In this document: positions 30,702 to 40,418 of the stretch, piece after piece
Numbering within the stretch: position 1 is the stretch's first letter
Layout: each line of letters begins with the position of its first letter
From: Aphanomyces cochlioides
Taxonomy: Eukaryota; Oomycota; Saprolegniomycetes; Saprolegniales; Verrucalvaceae
DNA: 64,000 nucleotides
Direction of reading: 5' to 3'
NCBI GenBank assembly: GCA_019828595.1
Contig: JAHQRK010000031.1
Span: forward strand, 372,001-436,000
Program-made: the position numbers and the translations under genes
Notes under the pieces: generated by a model
The model's input: only the letters and a program-made list of their open reading frames with translations
Database searches by the model: none
What the model was told of the DNA's origin: nothing

Positions 30702-31346
30702 TCTGCTTAGATTCAACCTCAGTATTAAAATGGGAGAAGCATATCGAACAGCGGCAAGCTATAAAATTATCAAAGAGTCTGCTTCTAGGAAACAGTCTTT
30801 TTGCCGTTCACATTGTGCGCAAAGTTGCCGCAACGGGAATGATCTCTATACCAGCAGTACAACCCGCTGCTGAAACTTCGGCATTTAAATTGACCTTCTT
30901 GACCGTGCTCCTAGAACCTCCACCCACCACATGCCACGCTCACATTGGACACAACCGTAGATTACCATCTAAGGTTCGCCTTTCTCCATCTAGATATACT
31001 ATGTCTCCGACAGTAGTCGCCTTGAGCATCATCTAAGCGCATAGTCGCCTTGAGCATCATCTAAGCGCATGGTCATCAGTGTCTTGCCGTCAAATGCGCC
31101 GTGAATAGGACTGGGTACCCCGTGCGTCTGTATTATCACTGATAAGTCGTTCGTGTTATCTGTGGAAGAACTGGCATTTTTGCAAAACAAAACAGGGAAA
31201 CTATGGAGGCCAATTCGAAGTAAAATAAGAAGAAGTGTATATAGAGTGCGAAGTAAATGCCGTCTCCTTAGTTTAAAAATAATATGATCTCTGATTGGAT
31301 AATTTGTTTTTCTTTCGGTACGAGTCGACGGTTTTTTGGTCAGGAC
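30702..31346. other. ~645-bp insertion in the 3' non-coding region of Helitron copy 3
   Basis: Copies 1 and 2 read directly from CTTGGGTATA into TGATTTATCTCC, whereas copy 3 has ~645 bp between these. It holds short frames on both strands but no recognised domain, and a 28-bp tandem duplication at 31015-31070. I found no TIRs or target duplication. It may be captured host or transposon sequence, a known Helitron behaviour, or a partly deleted insertion. Confidence 0.6.
31015..31070 (+). repeat. 28-bp tandem duplication
   Basis: Two adjacent copies of a unit beginning AGTCGCCTTGAGCATCATCT, at 31015 and 31043. Confidence 0.85.
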
Positions 31347-31528
31347 ATGATTTATCTCCTGACGAAAAATAATATTCGTCAGTCAACAGTAGCCAATCAG
31401 TATGCTCGGCGTTAACTTATTTTTTTAATTCGAACTGGGCCTGAATCAAATTCAAAATTCATAGTATGGCTTCAAACATTTCATGTGTGTGATCAAATCT
31501 TTGTTATTTCCAAAGCAAAACGCTCCAC

Positions 31529-31557
31529 CCAGGGGCGTAGCCCTGGCCTCACCCTAG
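31529..31557 (+). other. Helitron copy 3 3' terminus; end of array
   Basis: Hairpin and CTAG as in copies 1 and 2, followed by host TCATTGC. Host sequence resumes at 31558. With the 5' flank ending CCTA at 9965, the array occupies an A|T site. Confidence 0.9.
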
Positions 31558-31630
31558 TCATTGCTAGGTATAAATCAACCAGAAATACGGTATATCACAG
31601 AAATAGGTTCGTTGTGCATATCGCATGGAG

Positions 31631-31754
31631 GGAGGTTGCACCGTGCAACCTCCATGACGACGTGCAACTTGCACGTCGTCATGTGCCTATTACTCATACT
31701 CAGTGCACATTACGACGTTATTACATGACGACGTGCAAGTTGCACGTCGTCATG
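31631..31754. repeat. Three consecutive near-perfect palindromes in a 71-bp duplication
   Basis: The palindromes are GGAGGTTGCAC/GTGCAACCTCC (31631-31653), ATGACGACGTGCAA/TTGCACGTCGTCAT (31654-31682) and CATGACGACGTGCAA/TTGCACGTCGTCATG (31724-31754). Each has a one-base centre. The last two belong to a 71-bp tandem duplication that also contains TTACTCATACTCAGTGCACA. The related copy at 51.35 kb has a single unit and no palindrome. Confidence 0.85.
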
Positions 31755-32438
31755 TGCCTATTACTCATACTCAGTGCACATTACGCCGTTATCATCGTCA
31801 ATTCATAGTAGAGTCATGCCTGAGATAGTAACCCGAGCGAGATTGCGTTCGTCATGATGTGGGTGCCCAAGGAACCTTCCATGAACCTTGCCATGCCCCG
31901 ATCCTTATCGCGTCTTTTCTATCCACGAGCAAGACTTTGCCTTTGGTCCCAACAGCCGAGTCGTCCAAACAGGTTCTCTCGTTGCAATATATCGCCCATG
32001 TTTCTTGGTAGACATTGCAATTCGACAATCCTTTTGTCACTCTTGATCGCGCACAACAAGCGGACGAAGGAAACGATACATTTCCTATACGAGCCAGGCA
32101 ATAGACCAAGCACAGCACATGCCGAGACAGTATGCATCATGCCACCATATTCAAATGGGTCCTTCACGCCTTCAAGTGTCCCCCTCAACTAAACAAGCCG
32201 AGCTGCGTTCGCCAGGCCGATTCACTGGTCACAACCTCGCCAAGAGCTTATGAATCGACCAGCCAGTCGATACAACCAAACCCATGCAAGTCTGTGACGA
32301 TATTCGCTGCTCGACGCTGCCAGCATGAATGTTGCACCGTTGTCTTCAAGAAATTTCTTATTCGTGCCATGGGTGCACATGATGTGACAAATCAACGCTG
32401 TGCGTTTCGGCCACGCCGCACGACGACACGATCTCCCG

Positions 32439-32482
32439 CCACGATCGAAAGTAAAGTTTGGTCTCTTCCCTCTCGATCGTGG
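32439..32482 (+). promoter_or_regulatory. Conserved inverted repeat upstream of secreted-protein gene
   Basis: CCACGATCGA (32439-32448) and TCGATCGTGG (32473-32482) form 10-bp arms just upstream of the promoter-like motif. The pair is conserved in the inverted copy (about 50,630-50,673). It could be an operator-like site or an RNA hairpin if transcription starts further upstream. Confidence 0.5.
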
Positions 32483-32496
32483 TCATTTTGAAATTT
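32483..32496 (+). promoter_or_regulatory. Inr+FPR-like core promoter
   Basis: TCATTTTGAAATTT lies 8 bases before the ATG at 32505. It resembles the oomycete initiator with flanking promoter region and is preserved in all three gene copies. Transcription starting here would give a very short 5' UTR, which is common in oomycetes. Confidence 0.5.
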
Positions 32497-32504
32497 GCCT
32501 TGCC

Positions 32505-32876
32505 ATGCGTCTTGTCCTCGTTCTTTCCGTTCCATGCGCTGTCTTGGCCGATGCTGCTGGGAGGGTTCGTCATTTTCGGACCAATCTCGACACTGTCCAT
32601 TCTGGACAATTGTACACGCCACCTGAGGCGCAACAAGCTCGTCCAGAGTCTCCTCGTTCTCCTCGTTCTCCTCGTTCTCCCCGTTCCCAGTCAGGGCCAA
32701 GTCATGCTGGGACTTTGACTCGCTCAGGGCAAAGTTCGATGCAACGACATGCCCCAGAAAAGAAATCGGCGGCCGCCCGTGTCCGTGGAGCAGTCTCCAA
32801 AGGGTTGTCCAAGGTTGGTGGTTATCGACCACAACAGTACTACCCAGCATCAGGACGCCATCAGGCAATGGGGTAA
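32505..32876 (+). CDS. Small secreted protein with Ser-Pro-Arg repeats, 123 aa
   Basis: I chose the ATG at 32505 because it opens a strong signal peptide (MRLVLVLSVPCAVLADAAG) and directly follows a promoter-like block. The mature part begins with RHFRTN and YTPPEA, then a Ser-Pro-Arg tandem tract from a 9-bp minisatellite (SPRSPRSPRSPRS). A Ser/Gln/Lys-rich section and a basic C-terminus (SKVGGYRPQQYYPASGRHQ) follow. There are no cysteines after the signal peptide and no RXLR or LFLAK motif. The copy at 50266-50607 differs by replacements and two in-frame deletions (six and four residues), so the frame appears constrained. Function is unknown; an effector-like secreted role is only a guess. 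Confidence 0.6.
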   Translation: MRLVLVLSVPCAVLADAAGRVRHFRTNLDTVHSGQLYTPPEAQQARPESPRSPRSPRSPRSQSGPSHAGTLTRSGQSSMQRHAPEKKSAAARVRGAVSKGLSKVGGYRPQQYYPASGRHQAMG

Positions 32877-33190
32877 GAGGAGCTGAATATACAGCTTCTC
32901 TGGAACTCACAGAAGAAACCCAAGAAGACAGAGTTCATTCGTCGGTCCAGTAAAAAACATCAATAGATGCTTTTGTTCCATCTCGGGTCTTCACTTGACT
33001 GCAAACCGCATAGCATCTCGATGTCGTCGTGCACTTCACTGACACCACACCCTCGTTGGTTGCGTGGAGATCCAAAGACGCTAGTGAAGGCGCCTAACGT
33101 CCTGCGCAATGACTCAAGACTACAGAGCATCAAGGAATGGACTGGAGTCGCAATTTTTGGCGTCCTTGAGATGAAGATACGACTCGTGAA

Positions 33191-33817
33191 TAGGACATGA
33201 AACGACTGCTCCTTGAGTTCATTGCGACAACATTGTCAACACGAACGACGATGGGAGAGTCATAGTTAGCAGCAAAAGGACCAAGTTTGAGCTACTTTCA
33301 GGAATTTCAGGATGTAAGTTTAGGCCGCACGACGACTATATCATGTGAACATTCGTCCAGAAAAAATTGCGCTCACCGGAGCGAAGCGGAGTAGGTCTAG
33401 TGTAAATTTTCTGCAGGCGAAAGACTCGACGGAGCGAACCCCGAGCGTGCACGAACCCGGGATTTCTTTGTCTCACGTCGGGAAAGGCGTCAGGTAGCCG
33501 TAAGGCCGTGCCGCCTCCCAAAAGAAACGTGCTGAACTGTGACTATGGGCGTGGACGATGGGCGTTGCCATTAAATTGACCAGAGCATTCGGTCTTGTGG
33601 CCGTCATGGTCAAACACGAAGTACATTTGATATACAGTAATAACATTATATGAAATGTATATAATCTAGACATCTGTGAGAGGAACGTATCACTACGAAA
33701 TGATTGGATGAAAATAAATGAGAAATGTGACTATCATTGTCAAACAAGAACTCAACAAGAAGTGGATCAAGCAAGAAGCATTAAGCAAGAAACATCAAGC
33801 AAGTGGCATCGACTCAT
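33191..33817. other. Intergenic stretch with diverged repeat
   Basis: No gene is visible. 33366-33520 matches 41588-41745 in the same orientation. 33740-33800 is a run of AAGCAAGAA-type degenerate repeats. Confidence 0.5.
33366..33520 (+). repeat. Diverged dispersed repeat, copy 1
   Basis: Shares GCGCTCAC..GGAGCGAAGCGG, TTTCTGCAGGCG, GGGATTTCTTT and GGTAGCCGTAAGGCCGTG with 41588-41745. The family is unidentified; it may be an LTR or non-coding RNA-derived repeat. Confidence 0.65.
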
Positions 33818-35944
33818 TTATATCAAGCTTACAGATCTCCGATAGATGCAAAGCCTGTTGTAGAGGGTATCACAAGCAATCTCATCACATCGTTGCTTGC
33901 TGCCAAGTGGATAGAGTCGGGCAAGTAGAACAGTGAAACAACGTTGGAAAAGGACATCGACTTCAGCCACTGGGAGCTTGTGAACTTGGCATCGTTCTGG
34001 GATAAGCTTGGAGTCTCTTGCAATCGACTCAAGCTCCGTCATGACTGAATACACTCGGCGATATCGCATTTGGTGCTTGGAGTTGACGTCATGCTGCTGG
34101 CTAATGAGCTTATAGGGTCGTATACCAGTATTTCTATCACCAAACTGCCACAAATCCCAAGCTGCCTTCACAGTAATTCGTGCTGGAAATTCCCAATCAG
34201 GAGGAACAAAGTGACAGATTTGTCCGTCGTTTGCAGACCACGTTTTCCATTCCACTTGGAGATATTCTTCGCTTTGTTGTGAAATGGATTGGATGGACTC
34301 CTTTCGCAAAATATCAATCATACTAACTCGAAATGCATCTAATCTTGAATCAATGTCTCTCAATGTCACTGGAGCCACTCCATTGATCGTAAAGCTTTCA
34401 CGAAGCTCATTTGACACAGCTGTAGCCACCAGGGAAGGAATAATGGCCAAATCATTCTTCAATTTCAACACTTCGTCAACCAGTTTAGCAACTTTGTTTG
34501 CTACAGCAAGGTGGGGTGGAATGCCAGTTGCTTTAAGAGTACAAACTGTTGAAGCTCCAATTGCAAGTACAATCGAGGATCGCAATTGATCAAGCAATGA
34601 ATTGTGGAAAAAAGCTCGTGACGTGAAAATTGGATGCCGTACGTCCAAATGTGATCTTATATACGACTCATGATAGATGAGGGATGCAAGCAAAAACGGA
34701 AAGATTGTCTGAGCAGCTCTAGGATATCGATCATATCCAGAAACGAGGCTCTGCCAGTAAGCATTGTTCATGGATTTGCAACAATGGGGGTCAAAATGGG
34801 GAGGCAGGACACCAAATTTTTCTAAATCAAAAGGTAAACCAGCCACCATGCGTCCACAAAGTTGGTCTGCGCCCTCACCAAAATGGATGTACCGATCACG
34901 CAACTAGCCCAAACTCTGTCCCATACGTAAATACACTGAAACGGGGTTGGGACCATTGATTTGACCAAGAGAATATGTACTACTACCTTTTCGAATGCTG
35001 TGGGTCGCGATATCTCTACGTTCGCATCCAAGAAGTTGTAGCTCGTCATCATTAAGCTCAAGTAGAATCTTACGGATGGCACGCCCAAAGCGTCCTTTGT
35101 TGTCTGTGCCAGTAAATAGTTGATGTCGGCCATCTGTCCTCTCAGGAAAGCTAAATAGCAAAACGGCAAGAGCGAGAATTGGGCACTTATTTGGCTCGTA
35201 TGGATTGGCATACAAGTGTTTGCCATATTTATCAGCACCGATTTGATCGCCTTTGTGCCCTTGCTCTTCAATGATCAACGAATCTTCTGCCCATTCAATA
35301 TGATGTAGCATGATCTTGTCAATTGAGTCTGAGCGACTCATGAGATTCCACTGCAACACAAAGTAAGTCCAAGAAAAGACAACTGTAGCCCATGACTGAC
35401 CATTTCCATCCGGTACTTGCTGCATGAGTTTAGTGGCCAAAAGATCATATCCATTTGATTTCAAGTGCCGTTTCCCTTCGTTAATATTCATCAATCCACG
35501 TTGTTTCCGAGTATTGATTGTTTTCTCGTACCCTTCCAATACACTCTTTAGCTCAGCATTGAGGACTTTATCGAGCTCAATTGTTTGGTTGCGATAAACG
35601 TCGATGAGGGCACTGCGATATCCTTCAATGCAAGAAAAAGAGAGCGCTGGGCTGGCAGCGTCCTCGGCATGCATAGAGTTAGTAACGCAGTCGTGAGCTG
35701 GCTCGCATAAGTGGCCAAAAAATCCAAGCACTGCCTCCTTTGGAAGCGGTAGCAGTAAACTCCCGTCTTCATGAACAACTTGTGGATATTTCTCGCGGAG
35801 CCACTCAATCATCAGCCTCATTTTTGACGCATACGCTCGTCTTGTACTTAAGTTGATTCTTTTGGATTTCAATGACGTAGCTATGGCACCCGCACCGTCC
35901 GCATCCAACGTGACACGAGATCTTCGCTTAGTGCCGCGAGGCAT
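33818..35944 (-). pseudogene. Crypton-type tyrosine recombinase with one in-frame stop
   Basis: Cryptons move by site-specific recombination of a circular intermediate. ATG is at 35944, and a single frame covers about 700 residues except for TAG at 34906-34904. Catalytic landmarks of the tyrosine-recombinase fold are the first Arg in LMSRSDSI, HSIRKGSSTY (HxxR), and the presumed nucleophile Tyr in RDRYIHF just after the stop. The C-terminal third contains a Trp-rich DNA-binding-like domain (AAWDLWQFGDR, GIRPYK) of the GCR1_C type found in Cryptons. The only break is the TAG, four residues before the nucleophilic Tyr; everything else reads through. It ends at 33818. No flanking direct repeats were identified. 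Confidence 0.85.
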
Positions 35945-36890
35945 TGATAAATCTCCAATGAGAGGTCAGCAAATCTTTGTGATTTGGCTTTATCACACTC
36001 GCCGTGAATGTGACATGTTGTGTGTATAGTATACAAAAGTCAAATGTTTTGGAAATGATCTCACCCAGCATTCACTGCAAGTGTGATGGTCCACTATCAC
36101 ACTTCACCTCAGGATTGCATACACAGATCACATATGCTGGAGATGTACTTGTAATGGGCGCATGACGATAGACAACTTCCATCTGGTGAAAAGGTAGTAC
36201 ACTGTAGGGGAGACTTTAAACATCCTACCCCTTTTTTATTTGTCCTACACTTTTTAACTTGAATAAAGTATGTGCATACAAATAATGGTATAACCACTTA
36301 TCTAATATGGCTAGTTGTTCTACTAGCATCTTTGTGTTTACTTCGTGTTTGGATTGACCGATGGATATCACAAACAACTTAAAGCATTGTGATGATTTCT
36401 TTGGAAACACAAAGCGAGGAATTATATTCATCAAAGCATTGGAACAGAAACCAAACTCATGTCTAATTGGATAAACTCTATTTTGATTCCTTTGAAGAGT
36501 ATAGTGCTTTCCATGTACAAGGGATAAATGAACGGACAATGAATCGGAGTCGTCTCACTCCATGAAATAAAAGTGTTGCGCATTGGAAGTAGTAGACATG
36601 CACTCCAAGGCTTGCAGCTTCAATAGCCTGCATTTTCTTCGTGGTTGAAGCACACTCGACTCGATCAGAGTGACGGCTTACATCATTAGTAGTGAAAGCT
36701 TTACTCAAGAAAGCGTGCATTACAGTTCGGTGCAACAAGAGTTCAGGCAACAATTCTCATTATGAAGCTACTGGTGCGCCAATATTAACGCTGAGTCTGT
36801 GGTATACTTATAGATCTGAAATATCAAATGAATAAATTATCATAAACAAGATGTCCAACTATTTCAGATTAGTTGTTTGTGATATCCATC
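35945..36890. other. Intergenic stretch; pre-insertion locus of the LTR element
   Basis: Two overlapping minus-strand frames (36753-36478 and 36539-36225) have no recognised motif. AAGTGTGAT/ATCACACTT form a 9-bp stem at 36081-36106. The part at 36210-36380 is an inverted copy of the sequence split by the LTR element (36873-36890 plus 41177-41330). Confidence 0.45.
36210..36380 (-). repeat. Inverted-repeat arm matching the LTR-element insertion site
   Basis: Its reverse complement contains GATATCCATCGGTCAATCCA without interruption. The same sequence at 36881 and 41173 is split by the LTR element with CATC duplicated. The match continues to about 41,320 with moderate divergence. Confidence 0.75.
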
Positions 36891-37644
36891 TGTGGCAAAG
36901 CGAGCCAGCACTCGCGAGACCGATCCAGCGCATGAGTTGGCGCCAACTGCACATCCTGATTGGTTGAACAGCGGCCAATTGCGGCTGCCAACGGGCTCAT
37001 CTTTGCGATCGCTGGCGGTGGACATTCAACCAAGCAGCAGACGATTCGAGTGGAAAAAGCTGATCGCAACTAGCCAGCGCAACGCCTGCCAATGGAGAAG
37101 AGCCGACCAGACGGAAGGCAGTGCAGGACAGCTTGTAGTGGTGTGTCATGGCGACTTATGACCAATTGCGAGAATGGCCAAAGCCAGGAGACCAATCGAG
37201 GAGCAAGGACAGAGCAATTACGAAGCTTGCTTGCGAGGTTAGGAGTAGCAAAGAGAAGTGTAGTTAGTCTTTCAGAGCTCTTTTTGGCTGGCGTTGGATG
37301 AACCTCTAAGTTTGTGGCGTCCCGTCGAGAGAGTTTAAGCGCCAAGAAGTTTGCAGGAGTTCCGTGGGTCTGTCGAAAACCCGCACCGTCAATCGCCCTC
37401 ACCAACGCCAGTCAACGCTAGGCGTAGCTCGTGAGCAACCGAGCAACCAACCCCCCTTCCGGTCCTCCCCACCGTCCTCTCCCCCAGCAGCGGTCAACTA
37501 CTGCGGACTTTCAATCCACAGTCGTGTCTCTCCATTTCCTTCGATCGCGTCTGGCTCACCTAAAAGCCCCAGGCGACCTCTAACCTTCCACCTCCCTTTT
37601 CTTGCGGCGAGAAGCTCGGACTTCACTGATCCGACCATCCCACA
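36891..37644 (+). repeat. 5' LTR of gag-only element (754 bp)
   Basis: Starts TGTGGCAAAGCGAGCC and ends GACCATCCCACA. Same length as the 3' LTR. Confidence 0.92.
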
Positions 37645-37646
37645 AG

Positions 37647-37664
37647 TGGTGCCACGAATCGGGA
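37647..37664 (+). other. tRNA primer-binding site
   Basis: TGGTGCCACGAATCGGGA starts two bases after the 5' LTR. Its complement ends in ...GTGGCACCA, as a tRNA 3' end would. The tRNA species was not identified. Confidence 0.7.
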
Positions 37665-37686
37665 GGCTGAGCACACGATCGAAGAA

Positions 37687-39124
37687 ATGGTTAGACCTGT
37701 TAACCCTGCCACCCTGCTGTCGGACGCGTCAGCAGACAACCAGACGTCCACTTCAGTGGACATGCAATTGGACCCGTCAGAGCAAGCGAACCAAGCAATG
37801 GCGGCATCCAGGAGTTGTTACGGGCAGACTCCAACTGTCTTCGGGCAATATCAATCAGTAGCGGCGCCGACCCATGCCACTACGACCAACCTAGACGCGC
37901 GATCGCGCTCTAGCAAAAACAATCCCGCGGAATTCCAAGGCTACGGCAGCGACGTTGGTGGCAACGAGGAAGGCGCGGATGCCGATGGATCGCCGATGTG
38001 TCCCACCGATGATCAGTCAATGTTGATCTCGATGTTGGTCAAACAAAACCAAGAACTGATGCTACAGCTACATGACAATCGATGTCCCGCGCGAGTACAT
38101 GAAGACGACGACGACCTTGGCGAGTGGAACATTGATGCCGCTCCCGGACTGTCTTCAAACAATGGTCCTCGCTTGCACGTTCTTGCGCTCGAGCAGCTGC
38201 AGCGGTTCGGTGGATCAACCGATGGCACTGACGCGGCAGCGAGTTTCCTTCGGCGCTTTGAGGAGAACGCGGCAGCCAGTGGATGGACAGACGACGAAGC
38301 CAAGCGCAAGTTCCGCCTCACAGTCGGTCGAGTGGTCCAAGATTGGTACAACCAGCTACGCGCCGACGAGCGATCCACTTGGAAGGCCGTGCGTGCGAGC
38401 TTTGTCCGCGAGTACATCCTCAGCCCGGTGCCAAAGCAGGAGGCCTACTACGCGATGCGTCAGAAAAAGAATGAGACCATCCGTGTGTACCTCTTCCGCC
38501 TCAATGCGGCTGCCACGGAGATCGGCCTCGAGTACGACACCAATTGGAAGCACTTCGTCGACCACTTACGGTGCTTTTGTAATTCGTTGGCCGACCCGAG
38601 CCAAGTGGATCTCCTCCGCACGCCTCTCCTCAATGAACGACTTGATGGAATACTTGGATGACCAGCGCCACACTGAAGCTTTGTTCGAGCACCGCAACCA
38701 GCATCAACCAGTCCAACAGGCCGGTAATTAGCGGCAAGAGCGCACCAGGGTTTCGGGTATCAACCACTTGAACGCCGTGTCATCGATGGACATGGCCAAG
38801 CTAGCAGCGTCGGCGACTGACTCCGTGCGAGCCGAGATCTTCGCTCTGGGACTGAACAACCACGAAGCGTGCCGTGAAGTTTGCCGTGACTGTGGAAAGA
38901 CGCACCTCAAGTTGGATGGCTTGTGCTGGTCGACGGTCTTTTGCAGCCTATGCCAGCGCATGGGGCATCCGGAGATCAATTGCTTCAAGGCTTGTCAACT
39001 CTGCGCGACGCCGCACCACAAGGCTGATCCGTGCCCGACTCGTCAACAAGCTGCCGAGCTGAAGGAGTTCCTGCAAAGGCTAGATATCCCCGACATGCCT
39101 AGCCTGGATTGTTTAAATTTGTAG
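37687..39124 (+). pseudogene. Gag (retrotransposon gag domain + three zinc knuckles), broken
   Basis: This capsid/nucleocapsid precursor starts at ATG 37687. The first 324 codons include an acidic N-terminus and a retrotransposon_gag fold (ASFLRRFEENAAASGW, KFRLTVGRVVQDWYNQL, VREYILSP). The frame shifts near 38640, and a TAG at 38729-38731 follows. The rest, to 39124, encodes three zinc-knuckle-like motifs (CRDCGKTH..., CSLCQRMGHPEINC with CX2CX4HX4C spacing, CQLCATPHHKADPC). The frame and stop lesions make it non-functional as one protein, although the first part could still be made. No pol follows. Confidence 0.82.
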
Positions 39125-40418
39125 TCCGTGGGGATTGCGATACCCCAGCCGCGACGGAAGTCGGACATCGCACACTGACTCGAAAAAATCAGAAAAATCG
39201 AAAAATGACGAAAAAACCATAAACATTGTAAATCCAAGAAAAAATCCATAAAAATGACCCCCACCAGGACCTTACTGACGGAGTTCGAAGAGCTTATTGA
39301 AGTGGTTCGTGGATGGAAGAAGAAGCAGCAAGAGCAAGCGGCTACACCAAGCGTTGAAGAAGCAACCAAGAATGAAGACAGAATCAACAATCAACTCGAC
39401 GCCAAGGCTGCCAGCCATGTTGGCTTCCTGAAAGTTCCCTGATTAACCAAGCATACATCCAACCATTCCCGATCGAGGCCACGACAATTCCTGCAATGAC
39501 CTTTCACGAAGAGCTCTATCCGCTTACTAAGGAGGAAACATAAGACGAAGATGAAGGATAGAGCTGCGTTCTGTGGAACGTGACCCTTTGGGATTGCCTT
39601 AGCATGGTTGGCTCAATGATATGGTGTAGCAATGGACCGAGCGATCGGATTATGGGCTATGGAATGGAGATTGATTGATTTTGATGGGAACGTATGTATT
39701 TTGCATGATGCATGAAGAAATTGGACCAAGTGGTGATTGAGCACGGAACATTATTGAACGAGGATTGAAGACTCAAGCGCCAACTTGATAACTGCAAACT
39801 TGAGTGCGAGCGAGTTGGACAAATTCAAGCCAGTTGACAAGCGGGGATGGTGCACAGGATCCGCGAGCGAGCTGACTTATAAAATCGCACAAGACGTACT
39901 CTGCATTATCGGTCAACACGAACTATGTGCGCAACAATCAAATGAGCCGATCAATCGCCCAGAGTGGAGACGTTGAGGCCTAGATCGCGTAATTCAACTG
40001 CTAGCGGGTACAATCAAGCATCACGCGTCCACTCGGGGTGGTTTCCTTGACTGTTGAGAGCAATGGATGACGATAGCAGGCGATGGCAGCGACAAAAGAG
40101 AAGTGCAACGAAGCGAAGAGGTCGCTAGTCAAGAGAATGACCTGTCATCGAATGCTGTCTCCGTATCCAAATCATTGACATGGGGTGGTTGCAAGAGCTC
40201 CAGCCAGTAAGCATCTTGCTCGTCAGAAACAAAAGAGATGCCAGAGCATGGAGCGCGTCTTAAAGCACCAGACGAAAACGGAGCTTATTTCAAGTTGTCG
40301 TTGACGATCTTATCTTTATGGAGAGCAATTCTGGTCAAGCACGCGGAGCGACAGCGAGTCTGGCCCGTCCTTTGGCAGCCGTTCCTGCCCGTGGCGTCGC
40401 GAGCTGCCAGGGGTGGTT
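39125..40418 (+). other. Non-coding interior of the gag-only LTR element
   Basis: Contains only short frames; one from 39254 encodes a Glu/Lys-rich 62-residue peptide of uncertain reality. A purine-rich tract (AGGGGTGG, 40409-40416) directly before the 3' LTR is the likely polypurine primer. Confidence 0.6.

Larger units (their letters stand above)
24169..31557 (+). mobile_element. Helitron copy 3
   Basis: Starts TCTATTACTTAAGG directly after copy 2 and ends CTAG at 31554-31557, followed by host T. It contains a rearranged 5' region with a 22-bp-arm palindrome (24444-24498), the same three coding parts, and a ~645-bp insertion (about 30702-31346) close to the 3' end. It shares with copy 2 the G-run deletion and most point changes, so copies 2 and 3 are sisters. 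The 24499-25270 leader is like copy 1; nothing new was seen there. Confidence 0.92.
31751..33190 (+). repeat. Dispersed repeat copy carrying a secreted-protein gene
   Basis: The segment is an inverted, highly similar copy of about 49,970-51,356, with several small indels. It contains the gene at 32505-32876. Antisense and neighbouring frames (for example 31919-32188 minus) are conserved at the DNA level, but I recognise no family in them. The other fragments of this repeat in the window are at 2.1-2.4, 3.57-3.74, 7.44-7.62, 49.8-51.7 and 52.3-52.7 kb. Confidence 0.85.

Noticed and set aside
31852..32188. Minus-strand frames in the 1.4-kb repeat as a piggyBac-like transposase
   Set aside because: Some phrases looked protein-like, but no catalytic motif or conserved order could be seen.
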